Below are positions 47,301 to 59,300 of a DNA stretch of 64,000 nucleotides, one piece after another (within the stretch, counting starts at the first letter, position 1; the number at the start of each line of letters is the position of its first letter). The notes beneath the pieces are model-generated. The model ran no database searches, was not told the origin of the DNA, and was given only the letters and a program-made list of their open reading frames with translations. The DNA lies in contig NZ_JAYMFF010000010.1 of NCBI RefSeq assembly GCF_035989245.1, positions 1 to 64,000 of the forward strand, written 5' to 3'. The stretch is from Adlercreutzia wanghongyangiae. Its GTDB lineage: Bacteria; Actinomycetota; Coriobacteriia; Coriobacteriales; Eggerthellaceae. A program made the position numbers and the translations under genes.

Positions 47301-50300
47301 GCAGGTTACGGCTGCGGAAGCGCTCGTCAGTCAGACGCGTCTTGTAGCCGTAGATCACCAGCACGCGGGTGGCGCCCGGCGTATCGAAGCTGACCAGCTT
47401 GCCGTCCAGCATGTAGCGGTAGTCGGAGGTCTTCAGGTTGCCGAAGGAGAAGCGGCCGTTCTCGTCAGTCTTGGTGTTGGCGTACTCGTAGCCGTCGGCA
47501 CTGAACTTATGGCGCTTCTTGGGCTTGCCGTCGGGACCCATCACAACCGTGCCGTCGGCCAGCGTTATATCCTCGGTGGCGAAGCTGCCATCGGCGTTCT
47601 TCTCCCAATGGCCCACGCCGGGCTTCATGTTGTTCTTCGTGCCAGAGTACTGGTCCAGATAGTTCTCCGGAGCCACGTCGGCCCACTGGGTATCCCACAG
47701 CCACGTACCGTCGGCACCCTCGCCTACCACCTGCACGTAGCGCTCCAGCGACACCTGGGCGCCCGCCACCGGCGGCTCGGCCAGCGTGGCAGTCGGATCA
47801 TCGGGATCGGGAATGTAGTTGCCCTGCAGGCCGTCGTTGGACTTGTCGTACCACACGTAGCCTGACAGCGTCTCGTAGGGCGGGCGCACCTCACCCACGT
47901 CGCCGCCGTGATGCACGCTCTGGCCGTTGGCCTCCTTCATCCAGTCGTAGATGACCTTGCTCTGGTCCATGTTCTTGTCGCCGTCCACCTCTTCGGTGGT
48001 GTTCGGATTGCGGTTCTCGGGCTTCACCTGCTCGGACAGGATGATCTGGCCGTTGTTCTGGCGACGGGTCTTATCCTTGTCGGCGTTCTGCTGGGCCACG
48101 ATGTAGGCACCCGAGGCACCCTTGTTCGCATCGCTCAGGTCGGCCACGTCGGAATCCAGCGCGGTGTCCACGTTGGAATCGCCGTGGTAGCGGGTGAGCA
48201 GCCAGGTGTCGTTCTCGGAACCGGCCACGGTCGTGGCGTCGCCCGCCACGGTCACGTTCATGGCCGGAATCTCCAGGCGGTAGGCCGCCAGGTAGAACTC
48301 GTCGGACAGCCCGTCGGCCGACTGCACCACGGCCACCGTGGGCAGGTTGTCGAAGGTGTACACGCCCTGGGTGGTCATCACGGGCTTGCCCGCGTCGTCC
48401 AGCACGGCGTTGCCGTCGCCATCGGTCTTGGCGCTGCCGTCGGCGGTCCACACCGACACCACGCCGTTGCCGTTGTAGAACGACCCAGACATATAAGGCT
48501 TATGGAACACCTTCTTCACCGCCACCGGGTTGGCGGGATCGGTCTCGTCGATCTCGGTGATGGTAGAGGTGTAGGCGGTGTAGCGGTCCTCGCCGAACAG
48601 GGTGTTGCGCAGCCACACGCCCTGGGCCAGCTCGCCGGGAGCCGTCAGCTGCTGCCCGTCGGCACCCAGGATGGGCGTGCCGTCCGCCTTCTTCAGCGGA
48701 ATGGCGGCCTCGGTGGAATCGGGCTTGGCCGCCGCCTGGGCATCGGCCAGGGAAGCCGCCACCAAATCGGCGTGGTTGGCCACGAAGGCGGTCCACTTGC
48801 CGGCCGGCACATACAGCCACTGGGTGATGCGCATCTCCTGGTCGGCGATGCCGGGCTCCTTGTCGGTGTCGGGCACCATGGTGGTCACCGTCTCGCCGTC
48901 CACCGTCTCGGTCACGGGCTTGGTGGCCTGCACGCCGTCGTAGTCGGCGTCATCCCACACGCGACCGGTCACCTCGCCCTTCAGCAGCTCCACCAGGCCC
49001 GCGTCGCCGCCGGCCACCAGGTTGGCGGTCGGACGCGGCAGGTCGTAGCGCTTGCCGTTGTAGAAGGCGGTGGTGTTCGCGGCGGCAGCGCCGTTGTTCA
49101 TCTGGTATTGGCCGCGCTTATCGCCGGTCACCTGGTCGGTCAGCTCGCTGGCCACGATAGCGTAGCCGTCGTGACGCGGCTGGGTGCCGTAACCCTTCTG
49201 CAGCTCCTTGAACGTATCGCCCGACGTCTCGGCGGTGCCGTAGGCGTTGGCCGCATCGTACTGCTCGTACAGATTGATGGCGTTGTCGGCCCCGCGCAGC
49301 GCGTCGGAGTCGTTGGTCATGTTGTGAGCCGCATCCTGGTTCTTCAGGTCGGGGTTCATCGACTCGTGCGGGAACGTGATGGCGTAATCGGGCTCCACCT
49401 CGTCCAGCACCAGGCGGTAGCCGGTCATGTACAGCTTGTCGGAGGTCACCTGCTGGGCGTTTGCCAGCAGCGGATCGTCGGCCGCGTCGATGGCCGGGAA
49501 GACCGGCTCGGTCGCACCTCCGTTGCCGCCCTCGTTACCGCCGTTGCCGTCGTTGCCCTCGTTGTCGCCGTTGCCGCCCGTGCCCTCGTTGTCGCCGTTG
49601 CCGCCCTCGGTATTCTCGTCGCCACCGGTGTTCTCGCCCTCGCCGTCCTCGTCGGCCTGGGCGGCCGGCGTGGCGCCGATCACCTTCACCGTGCCGTTCT
49701 CGTCCACGGGCAGGTTCACATGATCGCGGTTGGCGAAGTAGGGCTGGATGTCGCTCAGGGTGGTCACGGCGGCGTCGCCCTCGCCCACCGTCAGCTCGTC
49801 CACGTACACGTAGCTAGCCAGCTCGTCGAAGGCGTAGTTGCCCTGGGCATCGGTGTAGGTGCCCTGGAAGTAGCCGTTGGCATCCACCTTGATGCGACCG
49901 TCCAGGGTCAGCGGAGCGGCAGCGTCGCCCTCGCCCACCTTCGGCAGCTCGCTGATATGGGTGCGGTAGCTGAAGGTGCGCGACTTGAACCACACGCCAT
50001 CGCTGGTGGTGTCCTCGTCGCACTCGTACTTGGCGTCCTGCAGGCGCTTGATGAGGTCGGCCTCGTCCTTGGGAACGAAGAACCACTGGGACAGCTGCAC
50101 GGTCTCGCCGGCCACGGGCACATCGCCGGTCTCCTCGTACACGGTGCGGCCCTTCTCGGCAGTCACCACGCGGTTGCCGCCGGTCAAGGCGTCGTAGTAC
50201 ACCTTATCGCTCTTCGTGGAATCGTAGTTCTCCTGCAGCACCACGGGCTCGCGCAGCGTGTAGAAGCCGTCCACGTTCTTGTCCTGGAACACGAAGCCGC

Positions 50301-53300
50301 CCACCTTGCCGGTGCCGTAGAAGCCGAAGCCGGCGTTCAGGTTCACTTCGTCGCGGCCCAGCGTCCAATCGAACACCAGGGCGCCCTCGGCGTCGGAGTC
50401 CACGCGCTTGCCGTCGGCATCCACGGCCACCACGGCCTCGGCCACGTTCGCGCTCTGGGTGTCGGAGGCGCCGGCCAGCACGATCATGCCCTGGATGTTG
50501 TGCTTCGTGTATTCGGTGCCGGTGACAACGGCATCGTCGCCCTCGCCCTCGGTCACGGTGCCGTAGGTATCCTGAGCGGTGCGCTCGTTCCACACCAGCG
50601 GGTAGTTGTTGGCGGTGTAGGCGGTGGTCACCCCGTCGGCCAGATTGATGCCGGCCACGGTGCGCTGGCCGCTGTAGGCCTGGGAGTTCACGATGTCGTC
50701 AACGCCCGTGCCCTGCTGCAGCAGCGTGGCCACCGCACCCTGCATGTCGTTCTCGCCGTTGCCGCCGGCCAGCTCCACGGTGTAGCCGGCCAGGTACTGG
50801 CGGCCGGGCTGGGTGCCCTCGTGCTTCTGCACGTAGCGGGTGGGCAGCTGCTTGAACCAGTAGCGGCCCTCCTCCACCACGGTGCCGTCGTCGGCGGGCT
50901 TGCCGTCGGCGGTGAGCACCCACACGCCGCCCAGGTTCTTATCGTAGGTGGAACCGGGGATGACCTTGCGGTTGCCGTGGTTCTCGGTGGCGGCGTCGCC
51001 GTCGATGGTCGCGGCGGCGGTGTAGTTGTCGTTGCCGAAGGAGGTGTTCTGCTTCCAGCCGTCCTCGGTGAGGTACCACTGCTTCAGGATGACCTTCTTC
51101 TTGGCGATGCCCGGCTCGCCCTCGTCCCGCTTGCCGTTGTAGTCGGTGGTGGCCAGGTTGGTGGCCTTGCCGGAGGCATCCTGGAACACCACGCCGCTGA
51201 TGGCCTGGTTGATGGGCGTGCGCATACCGGCGTCGTTGTCGTCGCGGTCGGCGCCCAGGCCCAGGTCGTAGGTCAGGTTCACAGCAGCGGTGGGCTCGCC
51301 GGCGGCCGGTGTCTCGGCATCGCCCTCGCCGGCAGCGGGCTTCAGGTTGCCGGCACCCACCAGCTTGTCCGCGTCGGTAGCCGTCGGCGTGTTACCGTAG
51401 CGGTCGTTGCTGTTCTGGTTCATGTTCTTCGACGACGGGGCCGTCAGGTGGTTGCTGGCGGGCGACTCGTCGGTCACCACGTTCAGCAGCACGTCGTACT
51501 GACCCGGGGCCATCAGGTAGCCGTCCTCGTGGATGAGGTCGGAATCCACGGCGAAGCTGTTCACGCCACCGGCCACCAGGTACTTGGCGGTGTCGTAGTA
51601 GCGATCCCACCAATCGGGCGCGATCACCCGCAGGCGGTAGCCGTACAGCACCAGCATGTCGTCGGCCGTGGCGGCGCCGGGCACCATCACGTAGCTGGGC
51701 AGGTCGTTGAAGCTGAAGCGGCCGTCCTTGTCGGTGGTCGCCGTGCGGTCGTATTCCTTCTTGGTGCCGTCGGCCGCGGTGAAGGTCTTCTTCAGGCCGT
51801 TCACCGGGTCGGCCGCATAGGCGTTCCACGAGGCCTCGTCGGCCCAGTCGGTGTCGCGCGTCCAGGTAGCGCCCTCGGCCACGGCGAAGGAGCCGTTGTC
51901 GGTGCGCTTGGCGGTGATGGTGAAGCGCTCCAGCACCACCTTCTCGCCGCTCAGCAGCTCCTCGCCAGCCGTCGTCAGCGAGTCGCCCGTGATGGGATCA
52001 ACGGTAAGCGCGCCGGCATTGTACAGGCCGTCGTTGTTGGCATCGTTCCAGATGGTGCCGAAGATGCTCTGGCGCGGCTGCTGCACCTGGCCGATGTCGC
52101 CGGCCTCCACGGCCACCACGGTCTCGGTGGAACCGGGCTTCACGGCCACCACGGTGCGCTCGCCCGTGCCGTCGACGGCATCGGGATCGGAAATCCAGCT
52201 GTAGGTCTCCACCGCGCGGCCCGCGCCCTGGCCGGCCGGCAGCTGCACCCAGGCGTTGCGGTCGCCGTCGGAGTAGTTGCCGTCCTCGTCCACCGAGGGC
52301 TTCACGTCCAGGTCGGTCACCTGGCGGGCCAGGATCACCTGGCCGTCGTGGGTGCGGGTGGTGCCGGTTGCGTCGGCCGCATCGGAAGCGGCGCCGGTGG
52401 AGTCGCCGCTCACACGGCCGGCCACCACCATGCCGCCGGCGATGCCGAAGTCCACCTCGCTGGCCACGTCGGAGTCGGACACCACCGATTCGGCGTTGTT
52501 CACCGTGGCGATCTTCGCCGCGTCCGCGCCGTCGGCGTGGTAGCGGGTGAGGATCCACTGGTTCTCGGTGTCGTCGATGGCGTTGCTGTGGTCGTGGTAC
52601 AGCTCGGCCAGCTCCACGCGGTAGGAAGCCAGGTAGTAGGTATCGTCGTTGTCGGTCACATAGGCCGTGGGCAGGTTCGTCACCGTGTAGCGGCCCTTCT
52701 CGTCGGTGGTCACCTTCAGCACGCCGTTGGCGGCATCCTGGTAGGCCAGCGGCTGGCCGGTGGCGGCGTCGTACACGATGGGCGCCACGTCCTCGCCGGT
52801 GCCGCGGCTGTACCGGTTCGACGTGAAGGTGTCGGAACCGAAGGCGGTATTGTGCATCCAGTAGCCGCCCACTTCCTCGGCGGGAGCCACCACAGCAGAG
52901 GTGTCCCAGGTCACGGTCGCATCGTCGCCCTCGCCGGACTCCTCGCGCTTCACGTTCGCGTCAACGGTGGCCGCCAGCTCGGGATGCAGGCTCGCGAAGC
53001 GCACCCACTCGTCGCCGGGCACCCAGAACCACTGGGTGAGGTACAGGGTCTGACCGGGAATGCCGGCCTCGCCCGCATCCTGCACGCCGTTGTAGCCCGT
53101 GGCGTAGTTGTACACCGGCTGGCCGTTCTCGTTCAGCACGGCATTGCCGTCCTCGCCCACGGTCTTCACGCCGGTGTCGTCCCACACGCGGCCGGTCAGG
53201 GCCGAGCGCGGAATCTTCACCAGGCCGGCCTCGCCGCCGCGCTGCTCGCCCATGGGACGGGGCACGTCGTAGGCCACCGAATTGTAGATCTCCTCGTACT

Positions 53301-56300
53301 GGTAGTGCTGCTCGGCGTTGCCGCGCTTGGCCACGATCACGTAGCCGTCGGTGCGCCAGTTGGTGGCATTGCCCGCAGCGTCGGAGGTGTGCTTGTCGTC
53401 GGCCTTCAGATCCAGCGAGTTGTCGAAGTACTCCTGCACGATCTGGATCACGCGATCGTCGCCGCGCACGGCGTCGGAGTCGGCATCCTCCAGCGGCGCG
53501 CCGTCCTTGGTCACCGTGATGGTGGTCAAGTCGGGCGGCAGCACCTTCTTATCCACGTTGACGCCCACATGCGGGGTGGTCAGCGCGTAGTCGGGCGCCA
53601 CATCGGCCATGGTGATGCGGTAGGCCGTCATGTACAGCTGATCCAGCGAGGCGGCGTTGGCCTCGGTGATGTTCTCGGCCGTGGTGTCGTTGGGCTGCAG
53701 AATGCGGTCCACGGTCACCGTGCGCGTGGGCTCGGCGCCCTCGGCACCCTCGCCCTCGGCAGGCGTCTGAACGGTATCGGTCAGCACGTACACGAAGCTG
53801 GGCAGCTGCTTGAAGCGGTAGACGCCCTCGCCGTCGCCGTTGCGGTTGTCGGTGTAGGCATCATCGCGGTGGAAGCTGGACTTGCCGGATTCCTCGATCA
53901 CGTGGATCCAAGCGCCCTGCTCCACCTTATCGGGCGTGCCGTCGGCCTTGCGCGTCAGCGTGTTCGTCCGACGATCCACCTCGTAGTTCTCGTCCTCGCG
54001 CTCGAAGGCGGCGATCAGGGCCTCGTCGGTCACCCAGAACCACTGGGTAATGGACATGACGCCGTTGGTCAGCAGCTCCTCGCCGGGGTTCAAAATGCCG
54101 TCGAAGTTCTCGTCACGCCACACCTTGCCGTTCACCTCGGTGTAGCCGTACTCGCCGAAGCCGGCGTTCATGCGCAGCTCGGACTGGCCGCGGCTCATGT
54201 CGAAGCGCACGGTCACGTCCTCGGCGGCCGGCACGTCGGCGCCGTCCTTGGAGCCGGCGGCAGCCGCATCGCGGGTGGCCTCCACGTAGTACTGCTTGGC
54301 CGTGCCGCGGGCCGCCGCCGTGGCGGCGTCGGCGCGGTTGGTGGCCGCCGCATCGCGGGTGGCCTCGGCCGGGGCGGTGCCCTCGGTCACGGTATCGGAA
54401 ATGGTCAGCGGCTCGTCGTCGCCGGCCAGCTTGTTGGCCTGGGCGCGGGCGGCCAGGATGATCTTGCCGTCCAGGGTGGCCTTGCTGTTGAAGTCGGCGT
54501 CGTCGGCCGGGTTCTGCGCGGTCTGCTCGTTCCAACGCACCGGGTAGTTGCCGTCCACATACACCTCGTTGCCCAGCGAGGCCAGGGCCGACACGGCCTT
54601 GGAGTTCACGTCGTCGGTGGCCAGGCTGCCCTGCTGCAGCAGCGTGGCGGGCAGGCCCTGGATGGCCTCGGCGTTGGTGGAGGTCACAGGACCGCCCAGC
54701 ACCTCCACGGTGTAGCCGGCCAGGTACTCGGCCGCGGGCTTCGACGTGTCGGCACCCTCGGCGCGGCGGTCGGCCACGTAACGGGTGGGCAGGTTCGCGA
54801 AGTCGTAATGACCCGCGTCGCCCACCACGCCGGCGCCGGCGGCCGCGGTGGCCGTGCCGGCATCGGTGAAGGTGCACACCGCGCCCAGGTCGGCGTCGTA
54901 GGTGGCGCCGTCGATGGCGGAAAGCGAGCTGTGGGGCACGTCGCCGGCGTTGGCGGCGGCCCAGGTGTAGTTGTCGGCACCGAAGTCGGGGTTCAGCACC
55001 CACTGCCACACGTAGGCGGGCTTGTCGGCGCTGTCGCCCTCGCCGGGCTCGGAGCCCTCGGTGCCGTCGCCGGTCGCCTCGTCGCCCTCGGCCTGAGCAG
55101 CCGGCGCGTCGGGCGTCGTGCCCTCGTCGGGTTCGGTGCCCTCGGTATCGTCGGTGCCCTCGTCGGTCACCGGCACCGGAGCCCAGTACCACTGCTTCAG
55201 GATGACGCGCTTGCCGGGCAGGCCCGCATCCTGGGTGTTCTCGTCGGCGGCGAACAGGCCGTCGTAATCGGCGTCGTGGAACACCACACCCTCGATGGAC
55301 TGGAACACCGGCTCGCGCAGACCGGCGTCGTTGCCGGCGCGGTCGGCGCCGCGGGCCAGGTCGAAGGTGGTGGTGCCGGCGAAGGTGATGGACTCGCCCT
55401 CGGCGGCCGCCCGGTTGAAGGCGTCCACGGCACCCGTGGTGTACACGTCGGGCACGATCTTGCTCTCGCCGGCGCGCGGCTCATAGCCCTCGTCGGCCGT
55501 GCCGTAGCGTACCGCGTCGCCGTAGCGGTCGACGGTGTTCAGGTCGGCATGGTTCGGGTTGGCGATAACCGCGTCGTTCTCGGTGGGCGACGTGGCCGTG
55601 GCCACATCCAGCAGCACCGTGTACTCGGCGGGCACGCCCTCCTCGGCCTCGGCCATCAGGTAACCGGTGCCGTGAATGAGATCGGAGTCGTAACGGTAGT
55701 CGGTGCCGGCCAGGCCGTAGTCGTCGCCCTGCAGGTACTTGGCGGTACCCCAGTAGCGGTTCCACCAGTTCTCGTCGGTCACGCGCACCTTGTAGCCGTA
55801 CACCACGCGCTTCTTGGCGAAGCGCTGCACGTCGTCGGCCACGGTGTCGTCGGCGGGCACGTACTCCACGCGGCCCGGCTTCTCGGCCTCGGTGCGCACG
55901 TACAGCACATCGTCCACCGAACCGGCCATCTGCGAGCCGTCGGCCGCCACGGGCACCATGACGAAGCCCTGGCTCTTCAGGTTGTCGAAGCGGTAGGCGC
56001 CCGTCTCGTCGGTCACCGTGTTATGGGTGAACGTCTCGGCCGGCTGCTCGGGAGCATCGCCCTCGTCGCCCTCGTCGGGCTCGATGGGATTGCCGTCCTC
56101 GTCCAGCTCGGGCTCGGGATCGGGCTCCACATAGGCGCCGTAGGTGTTGTGGCCCTCCAGGCCCACCGTCGGATCGGCAGCGTACTGCTCGTCGTTCACG
56201 GCCCAATCGGCGTCGTAGGTCCAGGCGGCGTTCGCGTCGCCCAGCACCAGGTAGTGGCGCTCCAGGGTCAGCTGGATGCCGGCCAGCATCTGCTCGCCCT

Positions 56301-59300
56301 CGGCCAGCTCGCGATCGGAGCCGTCGGCCGTGGCCACGCCGCGCATGCCGTCGTTGTCGGCGTCGTTCCACACCACGCCGGTGATGGCCTGCTTCGGCGG
56401 CGCGATCTCGCCGGCGTCGCCGCCGAACACCTCGCGCACGGGCACCTGGGACACCTTCGGCTTGCCCGAGGCGTCCAGCACCGGGTTGCCGTTACGGTCG
56501 AGCTCGGGCACTTCCTCGGTGATAACGGTGCCCAAAGCGTCGGTCTTGGGACGGTAGCCCAGCCAGTCGAAGGTGACGTAGCGGTCGGTGGGCACCAGCA
56601 GGTTGGCGTCGGCGGTGCCGTCGCCCTCCACCGTCACGTTAACCAAGTCGGTCACGGGCACAGTCACCCGCGAGGCCGCCAGGTCGGCCGCCTTGGTGCG
56701 GATATCGATATTGCTGTTGCGCGTGTCGGCAGCCTCGCCGGCCAGCACGATGTGGCCGGTGTGGGCGCGCGTGCCGGTGTAGCTGGTGCCGTTAATGGAG
56801 GCCACGGTGTCGTTGGCGGTCAGAGCCAGGCCGCCGGCCACGCCGCGGGCGCTCTCGGCATCGGAGTCGGCACGGCGGCGCAGCTGCTCCACCACGGCGG
56901 CGTCGTCCATATCGGCCACGGTGCCCTCGGCCAGATCCTTCACGGGATCGGCCGCGGTGCGCAGAGGCTGCTGGTAACGGGTGAGCAGCCACTGCTCGTC
57001 ATCCTCGGCCGCAGCCTCGTCGGTGGACACCCGGCGGGTGTTCGCCAGCTCCACCCGGTAGGAGGCCAGGTAGTGTCCACCATCGGGCGCCGTGTAGGCC
57101 GCCGGCAGGTTGTCGAAGCGGTAGGTGCCGCGCACGTTCTCGTCGGTGGTCTCGGTCACGGTGCCGTCCTCGGCGGTGTCGGTGGACACGCCGTCGGCGG
57201 TGCGCACGGCCACCACGCCGCGCTTGCCCTCCACATACCACGAGTCGGTGGAGCGCGGACCCAGGAACTCGGTGGTGGTGATCACCTCGTCAGAGGTCTC
57301 GTCCACATGGGTCTCGGTATGGAAGCGGCCGGTCAGCTTGTCGTGACCGAAGTCCATGTTGCGCACCCAGAAGCCCGAGCCGTCGGAGGCAGGCTCCCAA
57401 TCGGCCACGTAGTCCACCACATCGGTCGCGTTGCCGTCCTCGTCGGCCACGTAGGTCACGGGCACGCCGACGGCCAGGGCCTTCTGCTCAAGGGCAGCGG
57501 CCTCGTCGTCGGTCAGGGTGCCGGCGGCCCACTTCGCGGCCAGATCGGCCAGCTCGGCGTCGGCCTTCCAGCGGAAGGAGGTGTCGTCGGGATCGGACAC
57601 GCTGCCCGCGCCGGCGTTCAGATTCGCCAGGGGCAGGTAGTACCACTGGGTGAGGTACACGGTCTCGTTGGCCATGCCCGGCTCGCCGGCGTCCTGGATG
57701 CCGTTGTAGCCCTTCTCCTGGGCGGCCGTCCACTGAGCCAGCTCGGCGTTGTAGTCGGCCACCGCGCCGGCGTACTCGTCGTCGCTGGCGAAGTCGGCGC
57801 GCACGGGAGCGGCGGGCGCGGGCTGCTCGCTGAAGTAGGAGTCGTCCCACACCTTGCCGGCCACGCTGGAGCGCGGCACCGGCACCAGGCCGATATCCCA
57901 GTTGTACAGACGGGCCGCGTCGCCCATGTCGTACACCACAGGCGCGGTACCCGACAGCGGGTCGTCGCCCGGCAGCAGGCTCGTGCCCGGCACCTTCTTC
58001 ACGGTCTGGCCGTTCAGCAGCTTGCCGGTGCTGTAGTCCTGCTCCGACTCGTAGGCCAGCTTCTCGGACAGATAGTACTTGTAGTCGTTCTTGTAGGTGT
58101 TGAACTCGTCGTTCAGCGTGTTGAAGATGGCCAGGGCCTGCTCGTACAGCGCCACGCGGGCGTCGTACTGGGCCTTCAGGTCGTCGTAGATCTTCTTGTA
58201 GCCGGGGAAGTCGGGCAGCTGCTTGGTGGTGGTGCTGGTGTGGTGCTCCTCGTCCTTCTCGTTCACCACGTATTCCTTGCCCGCCGCGCCCTCGTAGGCG
58301 TTCTTGTAGGCCAGGAAGGCCTCCTGGTCGCTGTTGCCCGTCAGGATGATGCCGTGCTTGGTGTAGGGCTGCGCCGTCTCGCTCGCCTTGTCGTCGGTGG
58401 GCAGGATGCGCAGGTTGCCGTTGTCGTTAGCATCGTAGTAACCGAAGCCGATCACGTCGTAGTAGGTGGCCAGGAACACCTGCCAGTCGGCCAGCCACGC
58501 CGTGTTGGCGGCCTGCTCGGCCGCGGCCAGCTGGTCGTCGGAGGGGGTGTCGCCGGGCTGCACGCCCACAGAGCCGTAATAGGTCTCGGGCTTGTACTTG
58601 TCGTGCTTGTCGGGATCCAGCTCGTCGGGGTTCACCGGCTCGGTGGGCTTCTTGGGAATCTGGCTCTTCAGCGTGGACACGTTGCTCCACAGGTTGTCCA
58701 GAGCCGCTTCCACATCCTCGTTGGAGGCGTAGCGGTTCACCACCGGCGTGAACTTGCCGTCGTTCTGCTGCTCGGTGCCGTAGATGACCAGCTCCACCGG
58801 AGCGCCGTTGTGCTTCTTAGCGCCGGCCGGGGTGATCTGGCGCAGCACGGTGCCGATCTTAGCCGGATCGAAGCCGGTCAGCGGCGCCTCGTAGGTGATG
58901 CGGCCCACGGAAAGCGCGCCTTCCTGAGTCACATGCTCCTCGTCCACGGCCGTCTGCTTCTGCTGGATGGCCGCCACGGCCGCGTCGTAGGTGAGGCCCG
59001 TCACGTTGGGCACGGTGAACAGCGGCTTGATGCGCTTGGTGATGACGTCGGTCACCTCGTCGCGCACGATGATGTCGGCATCGTCCAGCATACCGCCCTT
59101 GAACTGCGGGTACACCGGCTTGATACGGTCGAGGTCGCGCTTCACCTTGTGGGCGATGGTGTTGGTCTCCACATCGCCGTCCGGACCGCCCGCCACCGTG
59201 ACCGCATGGGCGACGGTGCGCACGGCCACGAACTTATAGCGCACCTTGATGGTGACCGTCTCACCGGGCTTCAAGGTGATGTTCTGGAAGATCACCGCGT

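Noticed and set aside
35179..47865. 12.7-kb plus-strand open frame (4,228 codons) antisense to the giant gene
   Set aside because: The His/Gly/Val-rich translation has no domain and follows from the codon bias of the opposite strand, which lacks codons that read as stops in this frame. There is no ribosome-binding site or homology. The minus-strand frame has recognisable modules and LPQTG.
49505..49650. Gly/Asn/Glu-rich repeats as a separate repeat gene or silk-like protein
   Set aside because: They are an in-frame linker inside module D of the giant protein, with analogous linkers at about 37.1 and 55.1 kb.
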